DNA of 64,000 nt from CAVVIG01 sp050249955 (GTDB taxonomy: Bacteria > Acidobacteriota > Vicinamibacteria > Vicinamibacterales > CAVVIG01): positions 310,001 to 374,000 of the forward strand of contig JBFWPN010000002.1 of NCBI GenBank assembly GCA_050249955.1, given 5' to 3'. The first letter of the stretch is position 1; every line of letters starts with the position of its first letter. A program made the position numbers and the translations under genes. The notes under the pieces are model-generated. The model had not been told where the DNA came from. It saw nothing but the letters and a program-made list of their open reading frames with translations, and made no database searches. Of the stretch, positions 24,551 to 34,992 are shown one piece after another.

Positions 24551-25402
24551 TCAGGCGTACGTGTAGAAGCCACGGCCGGATTTCCGGCCCAGGTGCCCGG
24601 CGGCCACCATGCGCCGCAGGAGCGGGCAGGGGCGGTACTTCGGATCGCCGAGACCCTCGTGCAGGACGTTCAGGATCGCGAGGCAGACGTCGAGGCCGAT
24701 GAAATCGGCCAGCGTGAGCGGTCCCATCGGATGGTTCATGCCGCCCTTCATGACCGCGTCGATCGCCTCCGGCGTACCGACACCCTCCATCACGGCGAAG
24801 AACGCCTCGTTCAGCATCGGCATCAGGAGGCGGTTGGCGATGAAACCGGGATAGTCCGCGGCCTCCACGCCCGTCTTTCCGAGCTGCGTGCAGAGGTCGA
24901 CGGCGGTCTTCATCGAGGCGTCGGACGTGGCCTGTCCGCGGATCAGCTCCACCAGCGTCATCAGCGGCACCGGATTCATGAAGTGCATGCCCAGCACCCG
25001 GTCCGGGCGGCTCGTCGCGGCACCGATGAGCGTGATCGAGATCGACGACGTGTTCGAGCCGAGAATCACCTCGGGGCGCGTGATGCGGTCGAGTCGGCCG
25101 AACAGGTCACGCTTCGCCTCGGCGTTCTCCACGATCGCTTCCACCACGAAGTCGACGTCGGCAAGCTGGTCGAGCGAGTGGCCGAACGCCAGGCGTCCCA
25201 GGGCTGCATCCCGGGCCTCTGCGGTGAGCGTGCCCTTCTCGACGAACTTCGCGAGGCTCTTCCCGATCGCGCTCGCGGCGCGGTCGAGCATCGGCTGCGC
25301 GATGTCCACCAGCTGCACGCGGAAGCCGGCCTGCGCGAACACCTGCGCGATGCCGTTGCCCATCGTGCCCGCACCCACCACGCCAATTGTGCTGATCGTC
25401 AT
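24551..25402 (-). CDS. hbd: 3-hydroxyacyl-CoA (3-hydroxybutyryl-CoA) dehydrogenase
   Basis: A 283-residue NAD(P)-dependent dehydrogenase. The Rossmann start is IGVVGAGTMGNGIAQVFAQA; the catalytic region has LGSNTSSISITLI and MHFMNPVPLMTLVELI (catalytic His), and the C-terminal domain has YPGFIANRLLMPMLNEAFFA and GMNHPMGPLTLADFIGLDVC. It interconverts acetoacetyl-CoA and 3-hydroxybutyryl-CoA in beta-oxidation, butanoate or polyhydroxybutyrate metabolism. Single-domain length fits Hbd/PaaH rather than the large FadB fusion. It lies 50 bases downstream of a thiolase gene in the same direction, the usual pair for this pathway. Confidence 0.95.
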   Translation of the reverse strand: MTISTIGVVGAGTMGNGIAQVFAQAGFRVQLVDIAQPMLDRAASAIGKSLAKFVEKGTLTAEARDAALGRLAFGHSLDQLADVDFVVEAIVENAEAKRDLFGRLDRITRPEVILGSNTSSISITLIGAATSRPDRVLGMHFMNPVPLMTLVELIRGQATSDASMKTAVDLCTQLGKTGVEAADYPGFIANRLLMPMLNEAFFAVMEGVGTPEAIDAVMKGGMNHPMGPLTLADFIGLDVCLAILNVLHEGLGDPKYRPCPLLRRMVAAGHLGRKSGRGFYTYA

Positions 25403-25452
25403 CGTGTCTGCATCCCCCGGAAAGCGGCCGGCGATCGGCCGGATGGCGGGTG

Positions 25453-26643
25453 TCAGCCCGCCTGCGGCAGCTCCACGGCGAGCGCGACGCCGTTGCCACC
25501 ACCCAGGCACAGGGTGGCGATGCCTCGCCTGAGCCCGCGTGCCTTCAGTGCGTACAGCAGGGTCGTGAGCACCCGCGCGCCGCTGGAACCGATGGCGTGC
25601 CCGAGCGCCACGGCGCCGCCGTTCACGTTTACGCGGTCCTCGTCGAGCCCCAGCTCACGCGTCACCGCGATCGCCTGCACGGAAAAGGCCTCGTTCAACT
25701 CCACGAGGTCCACGTCGCTGAGCGACCAGCCGGTCTTCGCCAGCACGCGCCTGACGGCCTCGACCGGCGTCATCAGCACCATCTTCGGCGCCAGTCCGCT
25801 CGTCGCCTGGCCGACGATGCGGGCGAGCGGCGTGAGGCCGAGCGCGCGTGCGCGCGCGGACGACATCACCACCACGGCCGCCGCGCCGTCGTTCACCGGC
25901 GGGGCGTTCCCCGCGGTGACCGTGCCGTCCTTCCTGAACGCCGGCTTGAGTGCCCGCAGGGCCTCGGCCGTGGTGTCGGGACGCACCGCCTCGTCGCGGT
26001 CGAACAGGCGGGTCGTCCCGTCCTTCTGCGGGAGCGCCACGGGGAGGATCTCGTCGCGGAACGCGCCGGAGGCTGCGGCTGCCGCAGCGCGGTGATGGCT
26101 GCGGACGGCGAACGCGTCCTGCTCGTCGCGCGGGATGCCATAGTGCCCGGCGACCACCTCGCCAGCGTTGCCCATGTGGTAGTTCTCGAAGGCGCACCAC
26201 AAACCGTCGTTCACCATGGAGTCGACGAGCGGGGCGTTACCAAGGCGGGCGCCTTCGCGAGCCTTGGGCATGAGGTAGGGGCAGTTGCTCATCGACTCCA
26301 TGCCGCCGGCCACCGCGATGTCGATGTCGCCAACGGCCACCCCCTGGGCCGCCAGCATCACCGCCTTCAGGCCAGACCCGCAGACCTTGTTGATCGTGAG
26401 TGCCGCAACGTGGTCACCCAGGCCGCCGCGCAGGGCCGCCTGGCGGGCGGGGTTCTGGCCCAGTCCGGCCGAGACCACGTTGCCCATGATGCACTCGTCG
26501 ACCAGCGACGGGTCGATGCCGGCCCTGCGCACGGCGTCTGCAACGACCAGCGCCCCGAGCTGGGGGGCGGTGAACCCCTTCAGCGCACCCTGAAACCTGC
26601 CGGTCGCGGTGCGAACGGCACTGACAATCACAGCCTCGTGCAT
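25453..26643 (-). CDS. Acetyl-CoA acetyltransferase (thiolase)
   Basis: A 396-residue type II thiolase. The acylated Cys88 is in NKVCGSGLKAVMLAA, GGMESMSNCPYLMPKA follows, the catalytic His is in NVNGGAVALGHAIGSSGAR and the second active-site Cys is in TLCLGGGNGVA. It condenses two acetyl-CoA to acetoacetyl-CoA, or the reverse, feeding or fed by the dehydrogenase encoded next. ATG 26643 begins the conserved MHEAVIVSAVRTATGRFQG; an ATG seven codons upstream is less likely because a -10 box lies between, seven bases before 26643. Confidence 0.95.
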   Translation of the reverse strand: MHEAVIVSAVRTATGRFQGALKGFTAPQLGALVVADAVRRAGIDPSLVDECIMGNVVSAGLGQNPARQAALRGGLGDHVAALTINKVCGSGLKAVMLAAQGVAVGDIDIAVAGGMESMSNCPYLMPKAREGARLGNAPLVDSMVNDGLWCAFENYHMGNAGEVVAGHYGIPRDEQDAFAVRSHHRAAAAAASGAFRDEILPVALPQKDGTTRLFDRDEAVRPDTTAEALRALKPAFRKDGTVTAGNAPPVNDGAAAVVVMSSARARALGLTPLARIVGQATSGLAPKMVLMTPVEAVRRVLAKTGWSLSDVDLVELNEAFSVQAIAVTRELGLDEDRVNVNGGAVALGHAIGSSGARVLTTLLYALKARGLRRGIATLCLGGGNGVALAVELPQAG

Positions 26644-26650
26644 GGGATGT

Positions 26651-26656
26651 AGTGTA
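26651..26656 (-). promoter_or_regulatory. -10-like TACACT 7 bases before the thiolase start
   Basis: On the minus strand TACACT, seven bases, then ATG at 26643. No Shine-Dalgarno sequence lies between, as expected of a leaderless transcript. No clear -35 box. Confidence 0.45.
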
Positions 26657-26713
26657 GCGGGCATCGGCGCCCGAGCCGGCAGGGCTCGCCGTCGGTGGCG
26701 GCGAGAGGGACGT

Positions 26714-26989
26714 TCACCGGCGGAGGCGCACCTCGTGAATGGCATCGGGGCCGAGCAGGCCCTGCAGGCGCGTCAGGATGACCGGGGATGCGCGCATGAT
26801 GGCCGACGCCCAGCTCGGGGTCTTCGCCTCCACCAGGAGCACCCCGTCCTCGAGCCGGACCGCACTGGCACCGGCCATGGCTGGCCCGACCGCCGAGCGC
26901 CAGGCGAAGTCCACCTTCCCGTGCGACAGGGGGGCCTCGCGCACGATCGCGGCCAGCGCGCGGGGCAGGACCTGACCGATCGGCTGCAT
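26714..26989 (-). CDS. DciA-like (DUF721) protein
   Basis: A 91-residue protein with the DUF721/DciA pattern: MQPIGQVLPRALAAIVREAP, then VDFAWRSAVGPAMAGASAVR, GVLLVEAKTPSWASAI and a final strand IHEVRLRR. DciA is the widespread bacterial protein that helps load the replicative helicase when no DnaC is present; other DUF721 proteins are uncharacterised. The length corresponds to the core KH-like domain alone. It is divergent from maf, with about 30 bases between start codons, and lies 70 bases from the thiolase start. The open frame continues upstream into the maf region, but ATG 26989 fits the domain. Confidence 0.75.
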   Translation of the reverse strand: MQPIGQVLPRALAAIVREAPLSHGKVDFAWRSAVGPAMAGASAVRLEDGVLLVEAKTPSWASAIMRASPVILTRLQGLLGPDAIHEVRLRR

Positions 26990-27007
26990 GCTCACGGCGC
27001 GCGATCT

Positions 27008-27013
27008 TATCAT
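27008..27013 (+). promoter_or_regulatory. -10-like TATCAT 6 bases before the maf start
   Basis: TATCAT, six bases, ATG at 27020, with no ribosome binding site. Consistent with leaderless expression of maf. Confidence 0.45.
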
Positions 27014-27019
27014 TCGTCC

Positions 27020-27601
27020 ATGCGCCTCATCCTCGGGTCTGCGTCGCCACGACGGGCAGAACTCCTCTCTGCGGCCGGGTTCACCTTCGATGTCCGGGTG
27101 GCCGACGTCGACGAGCGTGTTCGCCCCGGTGAACGGCCGCACGACTACGTCAGGCGACTGGCGCTGGAGAAGTCGGCCGCCGTGCTGGACCGCCTCGAAT
27201 CGACCCTCGCTGGCGATCCCGGCGTCCTAGTCCTTGCCGCCGACACCTCCGTCATCGTCGACGACACGATTCTGGGGAAGCCGGCGGATGACGCGGATGC
27301 GGAGCGGATGCTGCGGAGCCTGTCGGGTCGGGCTCACCTGGTGCTCACCGGCGTGAGCGTGCGAGGAGCCCGGGCGCACCTGGATGAGGTGGAGGAAACC
27401 CGCGTGTTCGTGAAGCCGCTGTCCAAGGCGGAGATTGCCTGGTACGTGGCGAGCGGGGAAGGGCGGGACAAGGCGGGGGCCTACGCGATCCAGGGGCTGG
27501 CGTCGCGGTTCATCACCCGCATCGAAGGGTCGTATACGAATGTGGTTGGGCTGCCGGTGGCGCGAGTGGCCGAGCTGGTTTCACGGCTGGCCGATGGCTG
27601 A
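27020..27601 (+). CDS. maf: Maf/YhdE nucleotide pyrophosphatase
   Basis: A 193-residue Maf protein: LILGSASPRRAELLSAAGFT (substrate loop), DVDERVRPGE, LVLAADTSVIVDDTILGKPA (catalytic Asp region), and QGLASRFITRIEGSYTNVVG. The QG-x(3)-RF and GSYTNVVGLP motifs point to the YhdE (dTTP/UTP pyrophosphatase) subgroup, which hydrolyses non-canonical or excess nucleotides to monophosphates. The ATG at 27020 begins the conserved domain at once. An open frame extends far upstream but overlaps dciA. Confidence 0.92.
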   Translation: MRLILGSASPRRAELLSAAGFTFDVRVADVDERVRPGERPHDYVRRLALEKSAAVLDRLESTLAGDPGVLVLAADTSVIVDDTILGKPADDADAERMLRSLSGRAHLVLTGVSVRGARAHLDEVEETRVFVKPLSKAEIAWYVASGEGRDKAGAYAIQGLASRFITRIEGSYTNVVGLPVARVAELVSRLADG

Positions 27602-27636
27602 GCGGCATCTATCCCGTTTTGGAGGGGTTCGCAGCC

Positions 27637-27665
27637 TTGCATCGTGCCGGTAGTCGAGCTATTCT
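27637..27665 (+). promoter_or_regulatory. ccm operon promoter, TTGCAT-N17-TATTCT
   Basis: -35 TTGCAT (27637-27642) and -10 TATTCT (27660-27665) with optimal 17-base spacing, giving a leader of about 20 bases before the ccmE ATG. This is the only good promoter seen ahead of the ccm genes. Confidence 0.6.
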
Positions 27666-27692
27666 GAGCGTGTCTCGTTCCCGGAAGTCCTT

Positions 27693-28118
27693 ATGACACA
27701 TCGATATATAAAAATAGGTATCACCGCGGTCGTTCTGGTGCTCGCCTTCGCCGGGATGCTCTGGTCCACGCTGCGCGAGGGAACCGAGTACTACAAGCAC
27801 GTGGATGAAGTCATGGTGGACACGCAGGCCTGGGAGGGCAAGCGGCTCCAGCTGCATGGTCACGTGGTGACCAACTCCATCATGGTGAAGCCGGATACCC
27901 TCGAGTACCGGTTCAAGGTCCAGAACAACGGACATGTGATCGACGCCACCTACAAGGGTGTGGTGCCGGACACGTTCAAGGACCGGCCGGGCGAGGAAGC
28001 CGAGGTGGTGTTGAAGGGGCAGCTGTCATCGGCCGGCTTCTCGGTCGAGCCGAACGGCATCATGGCGAAGTGCCCGTCCAAGTACGAAGCGGAGAAGAAG
28101 CCAGGGCAGGTCGGATAG
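27693..28118 (+). CDS. ccmE: Cytochrome c maturation haem chaperone CcmE (C-x3-Y type)
   Basis: A 141-residue protein with one N-terminal membrane helix (YIKIGITAVVLVLAFAGMLW) and a periplasmic OB-fold domain (RLQLHGHVVTNSIMVKPDTL; LEYRFKVQNNGHVIDATYKG). In most bacteria the covalent haem ligand is His in H-x3-Y. Here the site is Cys127-P-S-K-Tyr131 (C-x3-Y), the variant known from Desulfovibrio and some archaea. CcmE carries haem from CcmABCD to the CcmF synthase. It is the first gene of the ccm operon; the next ATG follows its stop directly. GGAAG lies five to six bases upstream of the ATG. Confidence 0.9.
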   Translation: MTHRYIKIGITAVVLVLAFAGMLWSTLREGTEYYKHVDEVMVDTQAWEGKRLQLHGHVVTNSIMVKPDTLEYRFKVQNNGHVIDATYKGVVPDTFKDRPGEEAEVVLKGQLSSAGFSVEPNGIMAKCPSKYEAEKKPGQVG

Positions 28119-30582
<2,464 letters not shown>

Positions 30583-30605
<23 letters not shown>

Positions 30606-31179
30606 GCACGGCCGGAGCCGTCCGGATATTCCCACCACATCCTCTCCCGCCGCCATGCAGCCCTGGCAGTTCTTCGTGCTGGCAGGGCTCGGGTGCGCCA
30701 CGGCCGTCACGTTCATGGCCCGGACACAGGGGGTGATGGTCGTCATCCTGCTGTCGGTCCTCATGGTCACCACCGTGCTCGTGGGCATGGCCATGCTCCG
30801 TACCATCCGTCCCCTGGTGACCGACCACGACGACCGCGGTGCGCTCATCGGCCAGCGCACGCGTGCAGCGCTCGAGCAGGAGAAGGCCAACACCCTGCGG
30901 ACCATCAAGGAGCTCGAGTTCGACCGGGCGATGGGGAAGATGTCCGAGGACGACTTCCGCGAGATGTCGGTCCGGCTTCGTGCGCGCGCCGCACGGCTCA
31001 TCAAGCAGCTCGATGCCGGCTCCGGGTACCGCCCCCGAATCGAGGAGGACCTCGCGAAGCGGCTCGGCCAGGCTGCCGACCATCGGACGGCGCCTGCCCA
31101 GCCGGCGTGTGCGAGATGCCACACGCCCAACGACCCGGATGCGAAGTTCTGCAAGAACTGCGGGGAGCGGCTCGCATGA
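30583..31179 (+). CDS. Membrane protein with helical module and C-terminal zinc ribbon
   Basis: A 198-residue protein of no named family. Two hydrophobic segments lie at about 28-70 (FFVLAGLGCATAVTFMA and VMVVILLSVLMVTTVLVGMA). A helical part follows with TIKELEFDRAMGKMSEDDFR, the pattern E-x-D-x2-x-G-K-[ML]-S-x-x-D-[FY] seen in CcmI/CycH-type cytoplasmic loops. The C-terminus is a zinc ribbon, CARCHTPNDPDAKFCKNCGE. It starts inside the end of ccmFH (23-base overlap); ATG 30655 is an alternative that starts just before the first helix. It sits between ccmFH and ccmA, so an accessory role in apocytochrome handling is inferred. Confidence 0.65.
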
Positions 31180-32435
31180 TCTCCGTGGTTTCCAGACCTC
31201 TGACCTCGGTCCTCCGACCTCTCGGGTCCGCACTGCTGTGCGTGCTGGTGTTGCTCGCCTGTGCGTCCGGCGCGTCCGCCCAGATGCCCGACATGAAGCA
31301 GATGTCAGGCATTCCGCGTCCGGTGGACGACCTGCCGGTCGGTTCGGTGTCGGTCCGCGTGATCCGTGGCGACATGTCGAATCCCGTGGTGAATCACCCG
31401 GTGGAGATGCGTGCGGGCGACCGCGTGCAGACGGCGACCACCGACGCCGAGGGGCGCGCCCAGTTCGACAACATCGTGCCCGGCAGCCCGGTGACGTTCA
31501 CCACCACGGTCGACGGGGAGAAGCTGGACTCCCAGCCGTTCAACGTGCAGCCGCAGGGGGGCGTCCGCATGCTGCTCGTCGCGTCGGATCCGAACGCGGC
31601 CGCGGCCCCGCCCGCGCCGGCCACCCCCGCGGTCAGCGGCAGCGTCTCCATCGGCGGCGAGTCGCGCATCATCGTCGAACCTGGCGACGAGACCGTGGCG
31701 GTCTACTACATCCTCGACATCGTGAACGGTGCCGCGTCACCGGTGAACCCGGAGAAGCCGTTCAACTTCACGCTGCCGGCCGATGCGGTGGGGACCACCG
31801 TCATTCAGGGGTCGTCGCCGCTCGCCACCAACAAAGGGCGCGACGTGACCGTGGCCGGTCCGTTTCCGCCCGGCACCACCGCCATCCAGGTGGCTGCGGA
31901 GTATCCGGTCGGCAGCGGGACGGTGGAGATCGCGCAGGCGTTCCCCGCTCCGTTTGCACAGCTCGTGGTGATCGCCAAGAAGGTGGGCGACATGAAGCTT
32001 GCGTCCGCCCAGTTCACGCGCACGGAGGACACCGTCATAGAGGGGACCACCGTCGTGCTCGGCGTGGGGGCGGAACTGCCCGCCGGCCAGACATTCGGGC
32101 TCACCATCACCGGTCTCCCGCACCACAGCAGCGCCCCCCGCAACATCGCCCTCGCGCTGGCGGGGGTCATCGTGCTCCTGGGGGTGTGGGCCTCGACGAA
32201 GTCGGAAGCGCCGGCAGACCGGGCGGCCGAGCGTCGACGGCTCATCACGCGCCGCGAGAAGCTCCTGGCCGACCTGGTCCGCCTCGAGCAGGACCACCGG
32301 CGCGGCCGCCTCGACGACGTGCGCTACTCGGCGAGGCGCGAGGAACTCGTGCAGTCGCTCGAGCACGTGTACGGCGCGCTCGACGAAGACGAGACAGGGC
32401 CCGAGCCGGCCGGGCGTGCGGGTGCCGCCGCCTGA
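31176..32435 (+). CDS. Exported Ig-like/carboxypeptidase-regulatory-like protein with C-terminal membrane anchor
   Basis: About 419 residues. Signal peptide (to GASAQMPD, about 36), then a beta-sandwich of the transthyretin/carboxypeptidase-regulatory type (VSVRVIRGDMSNPVVNHPVE; TTDAEGRAQFDNIVPGSPVT), a Pro/Ala-rich linker and a second beta-rich domain (about 155-320). One membrane helix (NIALALAGVIVLLGVWAS) leads to a cytoplasmic coiled coil, LLADLVRLEQDHRRGRLDDV then YSARREELVQSLEHVY. That tail repeats the helical pattern of the preceding protein. It overlaps its neighbour by ATGA and lies before ccmA, so it is a probable accessory component of the Ccm system; I know no biochemical role. 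Confidence 0.6.
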   Translation: MISVVSRPLTSVLRPLGSALLCVLVLLACASGASAQMPDMKQMSGIPRPVDDLPVGSVSVRVIRGDMSNPVVNHPVEMRAGDRVQTATTDAEGRAQFDNIVPGSPVTFTTTVDGEKLDSQPFNVQPQGGVRMLLVASDPNAAAAPPAPATPAVSGSVSIGGESRIIVEPGDETVAVYYILDIVNGAASPVNPEKPFNFTLPADAVGTTVIQGSSPLATNKGRDVTVAGPFPPGTTAIQVAAEYPVGSGTVEIAQAFPAPFAQLVVIAKKVGDMKLASAQFTRTEDTVIEGTTVVLGVGAELPAGQTFGLTITGLPHHSSAPRNIALALAGVIVLLGVWASTKSEAPADRAAERRRLITRREKLLADLVRLEQDHRRGRLDDVRYSARREELVQSLEHVYGALDEDETGPEPAGRAGAAA

Positions 32436-32451
32436 ACGGGTCCGTCGCACC

Positions 32452-33156
32452 GTGACCTTCGACTTCGAACGCGTTGAGCTGAGCGACCTGTCGCGCCATT
32501 TCGGGCGCCGGAAGGCCGTGTCGCGCGTGTCGCTGAGCCTCGCGGCCGGCGACATCCTTGGGCTCCTGGGGCCGAACGGGGCAGGGAAGTCGACGCTGCT
32601 CGGCATGCTGGCCACGCTCGTCGCGCCGACCAGCGGCGCGGTCACGTACGGCGGCGTGAAGGCCAGCGAGCGCGGCGAGGCCATCCGCAGCCGCATCGGC
32701 GTGCTCGCGCACGAACTGCACCTGTATCCGGAGCTGACCGCACGGCAGAACCTTCAGTTCTTTGCCGACCTGCACGGGTTGACAGACCCGGCGCTCGTAG
32801 GAACGGCTCTCGAGTCGGCGAGCCTGGGCGACCGCGGGGAGGATCAGGTGGCCTCGTTCTCACGGGGCATGCGGCAGCGGCTCGCCCTCGAGCGGTGCCT
32901 ACTCCATCGTCCCCGGCTGGTGCTGCTCGACGAGCCGTTCACGGGCCTGGACGACCGGGCCGTGCGCGTGGTGGCGGACCGGATCCGGCGCATTGCCGCC
33001 GACGGGGCCATCGTAGTGCTGGCCACCCACGACCTCGACGTGGCCGACGGGCTGATTACGCGGATGGCCGTGGTGCGCAGCGGTCGCCTGCTGTCGGACA
33101 CGGTGGCCGGATCCGGCGTGCGGCAGCAGTACCGCGCGCTCGTGGAGACCGCGTGA
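32452..33156 (+). CDS. ccmA: ABC transporter ATPase CcmA
   Basis: About 234 residues. Walker A is GPNGAGKST in LGLLGPNGAGKSTLLGMLAT, the signature region reads ASFSRGMRQRLALERCLLHR, Walker B is RLVLLDEPFTGLD, and the H-loop is VVLATHDLDVAD. SFSRGMRQR is the LSGGQ-equivalent typical of CcmA. With CcmB and CcmC it releases holo-CcmE. The GTG at 32452 is preferred because it follows the previous stop and starts just before the conserved domain; a GTG at 32416 would overlap the previous gene by 20 bases. The stop overlaps the ccmB start (GTGA). Confidence 0.9.
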   Translation: MTFDFERVELSDLSRHFGRRKAVSRVSLSLAAGDILGLLGPNGAGKSTLLGMLATLVAPTSGAVTYGGVKASERGEAIRSRIGVLAHELHLYPELTARQNLQFFADLHGLTDPALVGTALESASLGDRGEDQVASFSRGMRQRLALERCLLHRPRLVLLDEPFTGLDDRAVRVVADRIRRIAADGAIVVLATHDLDVADGLITRMAVVRSGRLLSDTVAGSGVRQQYRALVETA

Positions 33157-33833
33157 GGTTCCTGCGCGTGGCGCTGCTGGTCCTGCGGAAGGACTTTGCC
33201 ATCGAGCTGCGGAGCTACGAGATCCTCTCGACGACGCTGTTCTTCGCGGTGTCGTGCGTGGCGATCTTCTCGTTCGCGTTCGTGCGGGAGGGGCAGGCAC
33301 CGGTCGATGCCGCCGCGGGGATCCTGTGGATTGCCATCGCGTTCTCGGGAACGCTGGCGCTCGGCCGCACATTCGAGCGGGAGCGGTACGGGGAGACGCT
33401 GAAGGCGCTGCTGCTGGCTCCGGCCCCGAGGCCGGCCATCTACCTGGGCAAGCTGCTCGGGATCGTGACGCTGCTCTTCGCCACGGAACTGGTGGTGGTG
33501 CCGATGGTGGCCTTCCTGTTCTCGGCGCCGTTCTTCGACCGGCCGCTGCTGCTCGTGGCGCTGCTCGGGCTCGGCACCATCGGCTACGCGGCTGTGGGGA
33601 CACTGTTCGCGGCCATGCTCGTCCGTGCCCGGACCCGAGATGTGATGCTGCCGATTCTGCTGTATCCGATTACCATACCGGTGATCATCGCGGGCGTGCG
33701 CGGCACCTCGGCGCTGCTGGCCTCGCCCGTGGACGAGCCCGTGGCGATGCTGTGGATTGGGCTGCTGTCGTTCTTCGACGTGGTGTTCGTGACGCTGTCG
33801 CTGTGGACGTTCGAGCCGCTCATGACGGAGTAG
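33153..33833 (+). CDS. ccmB: Haem exporter membrane subunit CcmB
   Basis: About 226 residues with six membrane segments. It begins FLRVALLVLRKDFAIELRSY, has TLALGRTFERERYGETLKAL and DVMLPILLYPITIPVIIAGV, all conserved in CcmB. CcmB is the permease partner of CcmA in the CcmABCD complex. Its GTG start overlaps the ccmA stop. A short REP-like palindrome separates it from ccmC, which is unusual in an otherwise overlapping operon. Confidence 0.9.
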   Translation: MRFLRVALLVLRKDFAIELRSYEILSTTLFFAVSCVAIFSFAFVREGQAPVDAAAGILWIAIAFSGTLALGRTFERERYGETLKALLLAPAPRPAIYLGKLLGIVTLLFATELVVVPMVAFLFSAPFFDRPLLLVALLGLGTIGYAAVGTLFAAMLVRARTRDVMLPILLYPITIPVIIAGVRGTSALLASPVDEPVAMLWIGLLSFFDVVFVTLSLWTFEPLMTE

Positions 33834-33834
33834 G

Positions 33835-33869
33835 ACCCTTCGACCCGCTACGCTCGCTCAGGGTCGAGG
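33835..33869. repeat. REP-like palindrome inside the ccm operon
   Basis: CCTTCGACCC (33837-33846) and GGGTCGAGG (33861-33869) form an imperfect hairpin with the centre GCTACGCTCGCTCA. Sequences of this CTTCGAC...CGCTCGCTCAGGG form are dispersed intergenic repeats in several GC-rich bacteria. It fills most of the 55-base ccmB-ccmC gap. Confidence 0.6.
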
Positions 33870-33888
33870 CAGGACTGGGGATGTGCCG

Positions 33889-34554
33889 ATGAGAAAACTG
33901 TTTGTGCCGGTGCTGGTGGTGACGGCGCTGATGTTCGCCTATTCACCCATCGCCATCGCAAATGCGCCGTACGAGTCGACCATGCGGCTCGTCCAGAAGA
34001 TCTTCTACTACCACTTCCCAGCCTGGATGGCGCTGACGGTGTCGGTCACCGTGTGCACCGTGTCGAGCGCCATCTATCTGTTCACGGGGTCGGCGCGTGC
34101 CGACCGCATTGCGGTGGCGGCGGCGGAAGTGACCGTCATCTTCGGGCTGTTCGGGCTGGTCAGCGGGTCGCTCTGGGGGCGCAAGGCCTGGGGTGTGTGG
34201 TGGCAGTGGGACGCGCGGCTGACCATGGCGTTCCTGCTCGAGCTGATCTTCTTCGGCTACATCCTGGTCAGGAACTACGGCGGCCCCGGCGCCGAGAAGC
34301 TGGCCGCGGCGATGGGGATTTTCGGCGGCGCCACCGCCCCGTTCGTCTACAAGTCGGTCGACTGGTGGCGGACCGTCCACCCGAAGACCAGCGTGATGAC
34401 GACCCTCGGGGAAACCTCACCCGAGATGTGGTACGTCGTCTGGTTCTGCACCTTCACGATCCTGCTGTTCATGGGGCTGCTGCTGGCCGCGCGCATTCGC
34501 CTCGAGGAGCAACGCGCGGCCCTGGACCAGCTCTACCTGGCTGCCGAGGACTGA
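33889..34554 (+). CDS. ccmC: Haem-handling protein CcmC
   Basis: A 221-residue protein with six membrane helices. The WWD haem loop is WGVWWQWDARLTMAFLLELI and two haem-ligand histidines are expected at FYYHFPAWM and in SVDWWRTVHPKTS; both are present. CcmC attaches haem to CcmE in the periplasm. ATG 33889 has GGGG about eight bases upstream; a GTG two codons earlier is possible. ccmD follows after four bases. Confidence 0.92.
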   Translation: MRKLFVPVLVVTALMFAYSPIAIANAPYESTMRLVQKIFYYHFPAWMALTVSVTVCTVSSAIYLFTGSARADRIAVAAAEVTVIFGLFGLVSGSLWGRKAWGVWWQWDARLTMAFLLELIFFGYILVRNYGGPGAEKLAAAMGIFGGATAPFVYKSVDWWRTVHPKTSVMTTLGETSPEMWYVVWFCTFTILLFMGLLLAARIRLEEQRAALDQLYLAAED

Positions 34555-34558
34555 TCAC

Positions 34559-34828
34559 ATGATTCGCCGAACCTGGATTGCGCTCCTCTCCTTCGTCCTG
34601 CTGGCCGTCAACGCCTTCGCCCAGCAGCCGGCCTCGCCCGACGGCTTCGTCCCGATGAGTTCGCTGCCACCCGGCGAGGAACTGCCGGCCGCGCGGTTCG
34701 TCATCGCGTCGTACGCGTTCTTCCTGCTCCTGATGCTCTTCTATCTCTGGACCATCTGGAACCGCCTGTCCAAGGTGGAGAAGGACATGAAGGATCTCGA
34801 GCGGCGTCAGGGTGGAGCCACCCGGTGA
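34559..34828 (+). CDS. ccmD: CcmD-like small membrane protein
   Basis: An 89-residue protein. The N-terminal hydrophobic stretch IALLSFVLLAVNAFAQQP looks like a signal peptide, and one further membrane helix (FVIASYAFFLLLMLFYLWTI) is followed by a basic, charged tail KVEKDMKDLERR. CcmD proteins are short, single-helix partners that release holo-CcmE from CcmABC; they are usually shorter and lack a signal peptide, so this one is longer than usual. Its place directly after ccmC supports the name. The stop overlaps the next start (GTGA). Confidence 0.75.
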   Translation: MIRRTWIALLSFVLLAVNAFAQQPASPDGFVPMSSLPPGEELPAARFVIASYAFFLLLMLFYLWTIWNRLSKVEKDMKDLERRQGGATR

Positions 34829-34977
34829 GTGCCGGTCACTTCATCTTCATCCCCGCGGTCCTGCTCGTGGGGCTGGTGATTGGCTGGATCCTGGGCTCGC
34901 GCGCGGCGCGTGATGCGTATGCGATGGAGCTGAAGCGCCGCGAGGAGCGGGCCGCCCGGAAGGGCGGGGCGGGCTAG
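34825..34977 (+). CDS. 50-residue single-helix membrane protein ending the ccm operon
   Basis: From a GTG at 34825 that overlaps the ccmD stop there is a 50-residue frame: one membrane helix, FIFIPAVLLVGLVIGWILGS, then a basic tail (AMELKRREERAARKGG). Overlap coupling and typical codon use support a real gene. It resembles CcmD in shape (helix then charged tail) and, together with the preceding protein, may share its role. No family is recognised. Confidence 0.6.
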   Translation: MSAGHFIFIPAVLLVGLVIGWILGSRAARDAYAMELKRREERAARKGGAG

Positions 34978-34992
34978 AGGGGCGAAGCGGGC

